A DNA stretch of 64,000 nucleotides, from contig CAZSWT010000001.1 of assembly GCA_964611035.1 (NCBI GenBank), forward strand, positions 62,001 to 126,000, in the 5' to 3' direction. The notes below the pieces were generated by a model. The model did not search any database, had not been told where the DNA came from, and saw only the letters and a program-made list of their open reading frames with translations. Positions within the stretch are counted from its first letter, which is position 1. Every line of letters begins with the position of its first letter. This DNA is from B33-G16 sp964611035. Its GTDB lineage: Bacteria; Desulfobacterota; DSM-4660; Desulfatiglandales; B25-G16. Both the position numbers and the translations under genes were made by a program. This document shows positions 53,251-61,692 of this stretch, in pieces.

Positions 53251-54102
53251 ATGAAACATGAACTTGAATACTTATTGGATGTTGGAAGGCAAGCAGCCTG
53301 GTTAGCAGCAGAAAGGATAAAGACTATCTATGAGCAATATCTGTCTGGCGGTAATATTGATATCAGAGAAAAGGGTAAGGACGATCCTGTAACTGCAGCC
53401 GACATGGCCGCAAATCAGATTATCAAAGAAAAACTCAAAGGCATCTTTCCTGAACATGCTATTTTAACAGAGGAAGAGCCTGCTACATGGAATAACACAG
53501 GATATGAATGGGTCTGGATGATCGATCCTCTGGATGGCACAAAGGATTTTATCAAGGCCAATGGTGAATTCGTTACTATGGTTGGGCTCATACATCGTGG
53601 TGAACCAACCATTGGTGTGGTAATAGAGCCAGTTACTGGATTAGAGCTTTATGCATGCAAGGGTTTAGGTGCCTATAAAAGCTGGCTGTCTCAAGGAGAT
53701 ACATCATCAAGAGTAAAAATAAATGCTACCCCAGACATGGGAAATTTACGTCTTGCTGTCAGCCGCTCGCACAGGGATCCAAAGATAGATAAATTTATTG
53801 AAATGCTTTCTGTGAAGAGGGAAATGCCTTCAGGAAGCGTGGGTAGGAAGTTGGCAATGGTCATCAATGGAGAGGCAGATATATATGTGCACCCTGCCAG
53901 AGGTACGAAATTATGGGATACATGTGCCTGTGACGTTATTGCTTCAGAGGCTGGTGGTGTTCTCCTTTCAGGAACTGGGGAGCCGATACGCTATCTCAGA
54001 CCATCAGGAGATGTTGAAAATCATTACGGCTTACTGGTATGCCCGACTAGCATTTTAGACAAGGCAGTCTGGGCATCAAGGAGTGTTTGGGGGTTGGAGT
54101 AA
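53251..54102 (+). CDS. cysQ: 3'(2'),5'-bisphosphate nucleotidase CysQ-like (inositol monophosphatase family)
   Basis: 283 residues from ATG 53251 (GGGG 7 bases upstream; an ATG at 53239 would add 4). The metal-binding residues are in KDDPVTAADMAAN, LTEEEP (Glu), MIDPLDGTKDFIK (the DPLDGTKDF signature, about 89-101) and WDTCACDVIASEAGG (about 221-235). The signature favours the PAP phosphatase/CysQ branch over plain inositol phosphatase. It would recycle 3'-phosphoadenosine 5'-phosphate. A repeat element ends right before it. Confidence 0.85.
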   Translation: MKHELEYLLDVGRQAAWLAAERIKTIYEQYLSGGNIDIREKGKDDPVTAADMAANQIIKEKLKGIFPEHAILTEEEPATWNNTGYEWVWMIDPLDGTKDFIKANGEFVTMVGLIHRGEPTIGVVIEPVTGLELYACKGLGAYKSWLSQGDTSSRVKINATPDMGNLRLAVSRSHRDPKIDKFIEMLSVKREMPSGSVGRKLAMVINGEADIYVHPARGTKLWDTCACDVIASEAGGVLLSGTGEPIRYLRPSGDVENHYGLLVCPTSILDKAVWASRSVWGLE

Positions 54103-54116
54103 CGGTAAAGACCGTT

Positions 54117-54195
54117 TTAAGTGACTAAAGTGAGCTAAAGTGCCTAAAGTGACTAAAGTGACCTAAAGTGACCTAAAATGAGCTAAAGTTATAAG
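54117..54195 (+). repeat. tandem CTAAAGTG-type repeats
   Basis: About seven imperfect units of (A/G)CTAAAGTG(A/C). Shorter versions of the motif lie before argB (19206-19230) and after argB (20197-20240). Confidence 0.8.
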
Positions 54196-54269
54196 AGACT
54201 AAATCGACTCGATGAGCTCATTATATACAACAAATATAATAATTAATAACAATAAGTTAAACAATAAAG

Positions 54270-55838
54270 TTAATGCTTTGCATAATATTCTATTATGGCC
54301 TTGGTAAGGGCATCCACCGTATATTCATCAGGCACTATATCTACCTTTAGCCCTTTTTCGGCTGCCCTTTGAGCAGTAATTGGTCCAATACAGGCAACCT
54401 TTGCCTTTAACAATTCTTTAAAGATCGACCTACTTTTTAGCAGGGCCAAAAAATTATCAACAGTTGAAGGACTGGTAAAGGTAATCATATCTATTGCACT
54501 GTCTTTAAACAGCGTGCGTAATTTATGTTGACTATAGTCTGGCTTCACTGTCTTATATGCCTCGGCAACATCGACTATCGCTCCCACCTCAGTGAGTTTT
54601 TTAGGAATATAGTCCCGTGCTATTACAGGCCTCGGCAGAAGAACCCTCTTCCCATCAAGGAGTGATCGTTTTAATCCCTCCACAACGCCCTCTGCCCAAT
54701 ACTGATCAGGAATAAGGTCAGGATTAATTCCCATATCCATTAAAGCTGCTGCGGTTCCTGGCCCTATAGCACCAATATTAATACCTTTAAGATACCGGGT
54801 ATCCTTTTTTTGAAAATCCAATCGTTTAAAAAAGTATTTCACCCCATTAACACTGGTAAATAGTATCCAGTCATACTGTGAAAGACTTTTTATTGCTTTA
54901 TCAAGTTCCTTCCAGCTTGCAGGGGGTAGTATGGTAATAGTCGGAAATAGTAAACACTCGGCACCTAACTCAGATAGAGGCCTGATAAAGCCTGCTGCCT
55001 GATCCTCAGGCCGTGTAACCACAATTTTCTTTCCAAATAATGGACGGGATTCAAACCAATTGAGGTACTCACTCATATTCACTACGTCACCAACTACAAT
55101 TATTCCGGGGGCTCCAAGATCTGCATCTTTCACCTTTCGATCAATATTGGCAAGGGTTCCAATTACTGTCCTCTGATTCAGCATTGTACCATTGCCAACA
55201 ACTGCCGCTGGAGTATTTGGTGATTTACCCAAAGCTGTCAACTTTTTTACTATTTTATCTAAATTTGCAATACCCATAAGGAATACGAGGGTGCCAGATG
55301 ATTGTGCTAAGGCATTCCAGTTGATATGTGACTCTTCCTTAGTAGGGTCCTCGTGCCCGGTTATAAAACATACGGTAGATGCTAAATTTCTGTGCGTTAA
55401 GGGTATACCAGCATACGCAGGCGCTGCAACTGCTGATGTTACTCCAGGGACTATCTCAAATGTAATCCCTTCCTTAGAAAGCTCCATGGCTTCCTCACCA
55501 CCTCTTCCAAAAATAAAAGGGTCGCCACCTTTTAACCTTGCTACCATTAAACCCTTCTTGGAACTTTCAATTAGAAGATTATTTATATCCTTTTGACGCA
55601 TGGTATGGTGGCCACTTTTTTTACCCACGTATATAATCTCTGCATCTGTATGCGCCAGCGATAAAAGTGATTCGTTCACAAGGTAATCGTATACAATTAT
55701 ATCAGCCTTTTTAAGGCATTCCCTTCCCTTTACGGTAATAAGATCAGGGTCGCCTGGGCCAGCACCAATAAGGTAAACTATTCCTTTAGATTTCTCTTTC
55801 AATTTACTTTTTAGCCACAAATTATCACTAATTATCAC
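54270..55838 (-). CDS. cobA-hemD: uroporphyrinogen-III C-methyltransferase / uroporphyrinogen-III synthase fusion (CobA-HemD)
   Basis: 522 residues joining two haem/corrinoid enzymes. The N-terminal SAM-dependent SUMT domain (about 18-255) has VYLIGAGPGDPDLITVKG, VARLKGGDPFIFGRGGEE and VPGVTSAVAAPAYAGIPLTH. The C-terminal HemD domain (about 270-520) starts FGKKIVVTRPEDQAAGFI and has ILFTSVNGVKYFFKRL. It forms uroporphyrinogen III from HemC's product and methylates it to precorrin-2 for sirohaem or B12. The frame opens at GTG 55838 inside a repeat; TTG codons at 55820 or 55802 may be the real start. hemC is directly upstream. Confidence 0.92.
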   Translation of the reverse strand: MIISDNLWLKSKLKEKSKGIVYLIGAGPGDPDLITVKGRECLKKADIIVYDYLVNESLLSLAHTDAEIIYVGKKSGHHTMRQKDINNLLIESSKKGLMVARLKGGDPFIFGRGGEEAMELSKEGITFEIVPGVTSAVAAPAYAGIPLTHRNLASTVCFITGHEDPTKEESHINWNALAQSSGTLVFLMGIANLDKIVKKLTALGKSPNTPAAVVGNGTMLNQRTVIGTLANIDRKVKDADLGAPGIIVVGDVVNMSEYLNWFESRPLFGKKIVVTRPEDQAAGFIRPLSELGAECLLFPTITILPPASWKELDKAIKSLSQYDWILFTSVNGVKYFFKRLDFQKKDTRYLKGINIGAIGPGTAAALMDMGINPDLIPDQYWAEGVVEGLKRSLLDGKRVLLPRPVIARDYIPKKLTEVGAIVDVAEAYKTVKPDYSQHKLRTLFKDSAIDMITFTSPSTVDNFLALLKSRSIFKELLKAKVACIGPITAQRAAEKGLKVDIVPDEYTVDALTKAIIEYYAKH

Positions 55839-55945
55839 GAATAATTATTTAACAATTCTTTTATATAGCATTTTATTCCCGCCTGTCCCGATATAATCGG
55901 GAGGGGCAGGTTCATTTGTGTCCATTTGTGTCAATTCGTGGCTGA
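55811..55945 (+). repeat. AGCCAC/GTGGCT inverted-repeat element between hemD and hemC
   Basis: Left TTAGCCACAAATTATCACTA, right GTGTCAATTCGTGGCTGA, inverted with respect to each other, enclosing the GC-rich hairpin at 55878-55910. The left end overlaps the 5' codons proposed for the CobA-HemD gene. Confidence 0.65.
55878..55910 (+). repeat. GC-rich REP-like hairpin
   Basis: CCCGCCTGTCCCGATATAAT then CGGGAGGGGCAGG, nearly the same as 43741-43775. Nested within the AGCCAC inverted repeat. Confidence 0.75.
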
Positions 55946-55952
55946 GATGCGG

Positions 55953-56879
55953 TTATAAACTTCTTCCATATATTTTTTCCAAGATTTTTCCTGCCCCTGC
56001 ATCTAAAAGCATATTCGCCAGAGTTGCTCCAAGTTCTTTGGCCTTTTCAGGTAAGCCAATAATTGTATCCCTAAAAATAGTGCCGCCATCAAGGTCAGCC
56101 ACCAAGCCATCTAACAACAGGGAGTTATCCTTTAACCTTGCAAGACCAGCAATAGGGATCTGACAACCACCTTGAAGCTCCATCAGAAAGGATCTTTCAG
56201 CTTCCACCGCCACCCTTGTTTCATAGTGATCCAGAAATTTTAACCTATGTATTGCTTCCTCATCATCCAGGCGGAATTCAAGGCCCAAGGCACCCTGCCC
56301 TACTGCAGGCACCATACAATCAAAAGAAAGCGACTGTGTTATTTTATCTGTAAGACCTAATCTTTTTAAACCGGCTGCGGCTACAACAATTGCCTGAATA
56401 TCAACGCTCTCTAATTTTCTAATTCTGGTATCCAGGTTTCCCCTTAAAGGAACAATCTTTACATCTGATCGATAATGGAGAATCTGGGCAGCACGTCTTA
56501 AACTGCTTGTACCTATGCAAGATCCCACTGGTAAATCTTTAAGTGGGATATTATTCTTAGACAAGAGCACATCATGTGGGTCTTCTCTCTCAGGGAAAAT
56601 TCCTATGCATAAAGTATCTGGCAGTTCCGCAGGAACATCCTTTAGACTATGCACAGCAACATCTATCTCGCCTCTGCTAAGGGACTCTTCTATCTCTTTT
56701 ACAAATAACCCCTTTCCTCCAATAGTGCTTAATGGTCTGTTGGTGATCCTGTCACCTTTTGTTGTTATTGTAATTAAATCAACCCTGATATCAGTATAGT
56801 GGGCGGTAATTCTATCCATTACCCATTTCGCTTGAGCAAGAGCCAGCTTACTGGCCCGTGAACCGATCCTGATGGTCAT
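55953..56879 (-). CDS. hemC: hydroxymethylbilane synthase (porphobilinogen deaminase)
   Basis: 308 residues. It polymerises four porphobilinogen units to hydroxymethylbilane, the substrate of the next gene's HemD domain. Seen are IRIGSRASKLALAQA (start), VHSLKDVPAELPD (catalytic Asp, about 80), IGTSSLRRAAQI (about 125), VPAVGQGALGLE and the dipyrromethane-cofactor Cys in LQGGCQIPIAG (about 240). Intact. It forms a unit with the CobA-HemD gene, 114 bp apart across a repeat element. Confidence 0.96.
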   Translation of the reverse strand: MTIRIGSRASKLALAQAKWVMDRITAHYTDIRVDLITITTKGDRITNRPLSTIGGKGLFVKEIEESLSRGEIDVAVHSLKDVPAELPDTLCIGIFPEREDPHDVLLSKNNIPLKDLPVGSCIGTSSLRRAAQILHYRSDVKIVPLRGNLDTRIRKLESVDIQAIVVAAAGLKRLGLTDKITQSLSFDCMVPAVGQGALGLEFRLDDEEAIHRLKFLDHYETRVAVEAERSFLMELQGGCQIPIAGLARLKDNSLLLDGLVADLDGGTIFRDTIIGLPEKAKELGATLANMLLDAGAGKILEKIYGRSL

Positions 56880-56989
56880 TTGTCACTGGTCATTTGTCAT
56901 TTGTTGTTGTTTTATACTGCTTGCTGCATACTCTATTCTATTCTCAACTCCTAAATTCACAATAAAAAATTTTAAGAATTTTAGTTCAC

Positions 56990-57089
56990 CCTGGCCCAGA
57001 CCTGTATTATAGGCGTAATAGGCTAATCCGAGCATGTATCGCCCTATAGCCCAAGCAGGCTGATCTGAGCATGTCGCTCCAGGGCAGGC
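56990..57089 (+). repeat. CCTGGCCCAG/CAGGGCAGGC element, copy 2
   Basis: Begins CCTGGCCCAGACCTG, ends CTCCAGGGCAGGC; 100 bp. The interior holds a diverged direct repeat (GGCTAATCCGAGCATGTATC and GGCTGATCTGAGCATGTCGC). It ends 2 bases from the ispD stop. Confidence 0.8.
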
Positions 57090-57090
57090 T

Positions 57091-57816
57091 TTAGGCACTT
57101 TTCTTTGAGATTAAGAATCGTGCTATATCGAGATCCCGGGGTGTAGTTACTTTTATATTATTTTCCTCACCTTCAATTATCTTTACTGGTATCCCCATTT
57201 TTTCAATCAGAAATGCATCATCTGTCGCCTCTTCCCAACCATCTTTAATAGCCTTCTGATGGGCCAGATTTATATCCTCGAATCTAAAGATCTGGGGTGT
57301 CTGAATTAACCATAACTGGCTTCGATCAACTGATCTTAGAACCCTGCCCTGGGTATCCACCTCTTTTACCGTTTCTTTGACAGGAAGACCAGTAATCACT
57401 GCCCTAAATTTTTTTGCAGTCTTAATCACCTTCTCAATTAGTTCAGTTGTAACTAAAGGCCTGACACCATCATGGATAAGCACCCACCTACACAAATCGC
57501 CAACAGCCTCAAGTCCTTTTCTTACAGAATCCTGTCTCCTTTTCCCTCCAGCAACAACCTTAAAAACCTTGCTTTGTTTATATCGATCCACTATCTCCCG
57601 GTTGCAATAATCCACATCATCTTCAGAAACCACAACTACGATCTTGTCAACCAGGTTGCATTGCTGGAAATGACTCAGAGTAACTGCTAAAATTGGTTTT
57701 CCACACAGATCTATAAATTGCTTTGCCTTATTAGAACCCATCCTGGCACCAACGCCTGCAGCAGGAATAATTGCTATTACCTGGTTGGGTAAATCATTGC
57801 TTTGTTGAATTTCCAT
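57091..57816 (-). CDS. ispD: 2-C-methyl-D-erythritol 4-phosphate cytidylyltransferase
   Basis: 241-residue MEP-pathway enzyme that activates MEP with CTP. It has the nucleotide-binding start IIPAAGVGARMGSNKAKQF (about 17-35), GKPILAVTL, GGKRRQDSVRKGL (about 91), HDGVRPLVT (about 115) and TDDAFLIEKMG, ending KVTTPRDLDIARFL. ispF, often adjacent or fused, is absent here. A repeat element lies directly behind its stop codon. Confidence 0.94.
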   Translation of the reverse strand: MEIQQSNDLPNQVIAIIPAAGVGARMGSNKAKQFIDLCGKPILAVTLSHFQQCNLVDKIVVVVSEDDVDYCNREIVDRYKQSKVFKVVAGGKRRQDSVRKGLEAVGDLCRWVLIHDGVRPLVTTELIEKVIKTAKKFRAVITGLPVKETVKEVDTQGRVLRSVDRSQLWLIQTPQIFRFEDINLAHQKAIKDGWEEATDDAFLIEKMGIPVKIIEGEENNIKVTTPRDLDIARFLISKKSA

Positions 57817-58058
57817 GATTGTAAAAAGGTAGTAAGGTCAGTAGCTTATATGAAAGTGCCTACAGTTAAGTCGTTTACTACTCAAATACTCAACCATCTG
57901 ACCACTCAACTACTTTCATCCTTCGTTGTGTCCGAAAGGCCATGTGTGTTCGTTGTATTTGTATTTGTGAGTAGTTGGCAGCTTGTTGTGGGTTATAGGT
58001 TGCGGATTATGGGTCATGAAAAAAATAAAAATGTCGTTTTCAGCAATTCGTTGCTCTT

Positions 58059-58332
58059 TGCTCAGGTATCTTGCCACAAAGCCACAAAGCCACCAAGATT
58101 ATAGAATGATTATTTATAATAGCTTTTTTAATCCCGATAAATCGGGATTGAAATTCGGGAGAAAAGTCCGTTATTCAATTTATATTCATTTTCCCTTTGG
58201 GTCTTTGTGCCCCTGGCCCAGACCTGGCATGCAATGCTTAGTTATATTATATGATATAAATAGATATTATATAAGTTGCAATATATTCTAAGGCACTCGC
58301 GCCAGGGCAGGCTTGGTGGCTGAATAGTCACT
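58059..58332 (+). repeat. AGCCAC-ended inverted-repeat element, copy 3 (interrupted)
   Basis: Collinear along its whole length with copy 4 (62921-63092), e.g. CTCAGGTATCTTGCCACAAA at the left, TTTGGGTCTTTGTGCC near the right and TTGGTGGCTGAATAGT at the end. It is split at GTGCC/TTGG by the 101-bp element. Confidence 0.8.
58212..58312 (+). repeat. CCTGGCCCAG/CAGGGCAGGC element, copy 3, inserted in another repeat
   Basis: 101 bp from CCTGGCCCAGACCTGG to GCCAGGGCAGGC. The empty site is preserved in copy 4 of the host repeat (GTGCCTTGGTGG at 63070-63081), which fixes the boundaries to within about 2 bases. Confidence 0.85.
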
Positions 58333-58387
58333 AAACAACAAGCAACGGAAAATAGGCAAACACAAGCCATTATATTTTTTTAAGCGT

Positions 58388-58738
58388 CTACGCCTTTGAT
58401 ATGCTTCTCGTTTCTTTTTTTAGTCTATTTATTTTCCTCCTCAATATATGAACCATCCGCTTATCTCTTGCCTTCCTTGCTTCTTTCCTTTGAGCCTTAA
58501 ACGCTATAATCTTTTCTTTAAGTTCTTTAACAGTGACAGCTTCCTTTTCAATCTTTTCCTTTGGGGCCTTCTCTTCTTTAATCCCCTTTGCCTCTTTAAT
58601 CGCCGCTAATAACTCGGCCTTTTTCATTGCATGAATACCAACCAAGTTAGTACTTTCAGTGGCTACTTCTTTTAACTCCTTAACGGTCATCCGTTCTAAA
58701 TCCTTTTCTTTGCTTTCTTTTTTTTTCTCTGCACCCAT
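58388..58738 (-). CDS. Rho N-terminal-domain-like basic protein
   Basis: 116 residues, about one third Lys/Glu. The segment RMTVKELKEVATESTNLVGI with HAMKKAELLAAI (about 16-50) is a SAP-like Rho-N fold as found at the start of transcription terminator Rho; the C-terminal half is a long basic helix ending KRMVHILRRKINRLKKETRS. It lacks any ATPase part. It may bind nucleic acid. It lies 15 bp downstream of the slipin gene and is probably in its operon. Confidence 0.75.
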   Translation of the reverse strand: MGAEKKKESKEKDLERMTVKELKEVATESTNLVGIHAMKKAELLAAIKEAKGIKEEKAPKEKIEKEAVTVKELKEKIIAFKAQRKEARKARDKRMVHILRRKINRLKKETRSISKA

Positions 58739-58753
58739 ATTTATCTCCTTACA

Positions 58754-59494
58754 TTAATCCTTCTTAAAAAACGGTTTAAATAGATCAATTGGAATCGGAA
58801 ACAGTGTAGTTGAATTACTTTCAGCTGAAACCTCCCTTAGTGTTTGAAGGTATCGTAACTGTAGAGCAACCGGAAAATCCTGAATGGTCTTAGCAGCCTC
58901 TGCCAATTTGCCAGCAGCCTGATTTTCGCCTTCGGCATTAATAACCTTTGCCCTTCTCTCTCTTTCAGCCTCTGCCTGCTTGGCCATAGCCCTCTGCATC
59001 TCTTGTGGAAGATCAATATGTTTTACCTCTACATTAGAGACCTTGATCCCCCAGGGATCAGTATGCTTATCAAGTATAGTCTGTAAGGTGGTATTTATCT
59101 TATCTCGCTCTGATAAGAGCTCATCCAACTCCACCTGTCCGCACACACTTCTCAGGGTTGTCTGGGCAAGCTGGGAGGTAGCAAAAAGGTAATTTTCTAC
59201 CTCAATAATAGCATTGTTTGGATCCATGACCCTGAAATAGATAACCGCATTCACCTTGATGGAAACATTATCCTTTGTGATCACATCCTGGGGAGGAACA
59301 TCCATGGCCACAAGACGAAGACTAACCCTAATCAACTTATCAATAATCGGAATAATGATAACAAGCCCTGGGCCCTTTGTGCTTTTTAACACCCTTCCTA
59401 ACCTAAAAACAACACCTCTCTCATACTCTCTCAAGACTTTGATGGCCGCGCTCAGAAAGAGTATAAGCAATACTAGTGCAAGAATATAAAACAT
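58754..59494 (-). CDS. slipin/stomatin (SPFH-family) membrane protein
   Basis: 246 residues: an N-terminal membrane helix (about 1-20), then LREYERGVVFRLGRVLKSTK GPGL-type SPFH domain, VAMDVPPQDVITKDNVSIKV and a coiled region QRAMAKQAEAERERRAKVIN. Prokaryotic slipins are substrates and partners of the NfeD membrane protease, whose gene lies just upstream (163 bp), the conserved slipin-NfeD pair. A role in membrane domain organisation or stress is known for the family. Confidence 0.93.
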   Translation of the reverse strand: MFYILALVLLILFLSAAIKVLREYERGVVFRLGRVLKSTKGPGLVIIIPIIDKLIRVSLRLVAMDVPPQDVITKDNVSIKVNAVIYFRVMDPNNAIIEVENYLFATSQLAQTTLRSVCGQVELDELLSERDKINTTLQTILDKHTDPWGIKVSNVEVKHIDLPQEMQRAMAKQAEAERERRAKVINAEGENQAAGKLAEAAKTIQDFPVALQLRYLQTLREVSAESNSTTLFPIPIDLFKPFFKKD

Positions 59495-59657
59495 AATAAC
59501 CTCCTTTTCCTTGGTTAAGTAGTTAAATAGTTAAGTAGTTAAAAATCGTTAAACACTCAACCAATCAACAATTTGACTACTCAACTAATTGAATCGCATA
59601 TCTTCTATTGCAAATCGCTACTTACTCCTAAAACAACTACTTATTACTGCTTACTGC

Positions 59658-60947
59658 CTATTGCCTACTTTCTTTCTCCTTCTCAACTATCAATTCAAGG
59701 CCCTTCGAGCCTATAACCCGTACCTTCTCACCCTGCTCAGCAACCTCTGTACTGGTAGCCTTCCAGTATTCCCCGTGAGCAAAGATTAACCCAACAGGGT
59801 CAATTTTTTCCTCTACAACACCTGTCTGGCCTATTAATCCTTCCATTCCACTCGTTGGTTTTCCCCTGTAGGCCCTAAATGCCAAAAAAGCAATTATAAC
59901 AAAAAAACCACCTATCAGAACAATAGTAGGCATCATGAGGTTTAAGGATACCCTGATGTTTTCAAAAAGCATCACCGAACCAAGGGTTAGAGAAATGAGA
60001 CCGGCTACAGATAAAAGGCCATAACTTGAAACCTTTATTTCTGCTATAAAGAATATAATAGCCAGGGCGATAAGGAGAAGCCCTGCATAATTTACTGGCA
60101 ATGTCTGAAAGGCAAAGAAGGCCAATATGAGCGAAATAGCACCTATAACGCCCGGAAGTATTGCACCAGGATGTGACAGCTCAAAATAAAGGCCTGCCAT
60201 TCCAATCATCATAAGGATATAGGCTATATTTGGATTGCTGATAGTATTGAGCACCCTATCCCTCCATCCCGGAGTAACATAGACCAATTTCAGTCCCTTG
60301 GTCTCTAATGTTACCTTGCCTTTATTCAGTGCTATCTCTCTGCCATCTAAAAGGGCTAAAAGATCATCTATATCCCTTGCCACCAGATCAACTACCTTTT
60401 CTTTAACCGCTACATCTGCTGTTATGCTAACACTTTCCCTGATAGCCTTCTCAACCCAGTCCTGATTCCTTCCTCTGTCTTTCGCAATACTCCTGACATA
60501 TGCAACCATATCATTGACCACCTTCTTAGACATGGTCTTATTAATCTCTTTGCCATCGGCACTGACAGGATGAGCCGCACCTATGTTTGTTTGAGGAGCC
60601 ATAGCTGCAATATGGGCCGCTACTGTAATCATAACCCCTGCTGAGGCTGCTCTTGCGCCCCTTGGTGCAACATACACTACAACCGGGACAGAAGAATTCA
60701 ATATAGTCTTCACTATACTTCTCATAGAGGTATCAAGCCCACCTGGAGTATCCAGCCTAATGATGACTAACTTGTGTTTACTAACTTCAGCACGCTTCAG
60801 ACCCTTGATTACAAATTGTGCTGTGCCAGGATTAATAGTGCCCTCAAGTTCAATCACCATGGCACTATTTTTCTCGGCATGGACAGCATGGATAAAGAGC
60901 GCTATTGTGAAGACAACAACAATGATGATAAAAAAAGGTTTTTTCAT
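59658..60947 (-). CDS. NfeD-family membrane-bound serine protease (ClpP class)
   Basis: 429 residues. A signal/anchor segment (1-24) is followed by a ClpP-like protease domain with VIRLDTPGGLDTSMR (about 57-71), the catalytic Ser in ARAASAGVMITVA (about 107) and Lys in the NKTMSKKVVNDMVAYVRSIA region (about 140). Four or five membrane helices (about 235-365) follow, then a C-terminal OB-like NfeD domain with LIGQTGVVEEK. It is a full-length NfeD1b-type protein, working with the slipin coded downstream. Confidence 0.93.
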   Translation of the reverse strand: MKKPFFIIIVVVFTIALFIHAVHAEKNSAMVIELEGTINPGTAQFVIKGLKRAEVSKHKLVIIRLDTPGGLDTSMRSIVKTILNSSVPVVVYVAPRGARAASAGVMITVAAHIAAMAPQTNIGAAHPVSADGKEINKTMSKKVVNDMVAYVRSIAKDRGRNQDWVEKAIRESVSITADVAVKEKVVDLVARDIDDLLALLDGREIALNKGKVTLETKGLKLVYVTPGWRDRVLNTISNPNIAYILMMIGMAGLYFELSHPGAILPGVIGAISLILAFFAFQTLPVNYAGLLLIALAIIFFIAEIKVSSYGLLSVAGLISLTLGSVMLFENIRVSLNLMMPTIVLIGGFFVIIAFLAFRAYRGKPTSGMEGLIGQTGVVEEKIDPVGLIFAHGEYWKATSTEVAEQGEKVRVIGSKGLELIVEKEKESRQ

Positions 60948-60954
60948 TTTTTCT

Positions 60955-61692
60955 TTAATCTCTTAACTCCCTGGGGTCTTTTAACCCTAATTTTTTCATG
61001 ATTTGTTGCATATCCTCCCAAACAGCCTTTTTAGCTTGAGGATACCTTAATAGGTATGCCGGGTGATAGGTAGGCATTAAAGGAATACCCCGAAATGACT
61101 GCCACTGACCCCTCTCCCTTGTTATCTTAAAATCTTCACGTACCAGGCTCTGAACAGATATTCTGCCAATAGCACAGATGATCTCTGGTTTTATTAAAGA
61201 AAGCTGGGCCTCCAAAAAAGGAAGGCACATCTCTATTTCGTCTCGCTCTGGATCCCTGTTATTTGGAGGATGACATTTAACAATATTACAGATATAGACC
61301 TCGTCTCGTGTCAAACCCATAGCCTTTATAATATCGGTAAGTAGCTTCCCTGCCTGGCCTACAAATGGTTTACCTGTTAAATCTTCGTCCATTCCGGGGG
61401 CCTCACCAACAAAGACGAGTCTGGCATTTGGCGGTCCCTCACCAAAGACGATTTTTTTTCTTTGTTTACTCAGTCTGCACTTATCACAATTATTGATAAA
61501 ATTTTCTAATTCCTCAAGACTATTACAGGAAAAATTCTCTTTTAAGGTTTCTATATCTAATTGAGGGCCCTTTCTAAGATAATGTAGACTATTAGTAGAC
61601 AAGGTTGGGGCATCAAGTCCAATCTCCTGACTGTGTATCAACTGTTTTTTTACCTGACCGAGCAAATCTATTAACTCTTCTCTTGCATCCAT
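60955..61692 (-). CDS. uracil-DNA glycosylase, family 4 (Fe-S type)
   Basis: 245 residues. The catalytic motif GEAPGMDEDLTGKPFVGQAG (about 92-111) and MPTYHPAYLLR (about 210-220) define family 4, and four Cys (CDKC about 70-73, then NIVKCHPP and CLPFLE further on) fit its [4Fe-4S] cluster. It removes uracil from deaminated DNA. The first 60 residues are an extra helical part. Its start overlaps the coaBC end by 22 bases, and nfeD follows 7 bp downstream, so these are one operon. Confidence 0.93.
   Translation of the reverse strand: MDAREELIDLLGQVKKQLIHSQEIGLDAPTLSTNSLHYLRKGPQLDIETLKENFSCNSLEELENFINNCDKCRLSKQRKKIVFGEGPPNARLVFVGEAPGMDEDLTGKPFVGQAGKLLTDIIKAMGLTRDEVYICNIVKCHPPNNRDPERDEIEMCLPFLEAQLSLIKPEIICAIGRISVQSLVREDFKITRERGQWQSFRGIPLMPTYHPAYLLRYPQAKKAVWEDMQQIMKKLGLKDPRELRD

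Larger units (their letters stand above)
57817..58387 (+). other. repeat-filled intergenic region
   Basis: Contains low-complexity AACTACTCA-type runs (57830-57920), then AGCCAC-type repeat copy 3 (58059-58332) with the 101-bp element inserted in it. No gene. Confidence 0.6.

Noticed and set aside
56883..57098. 71-codon minus-strand frame between hemC and ispD
   Set aside because: Mostly translated from the 100-bp repeat at 56990-57089; not protein-like.
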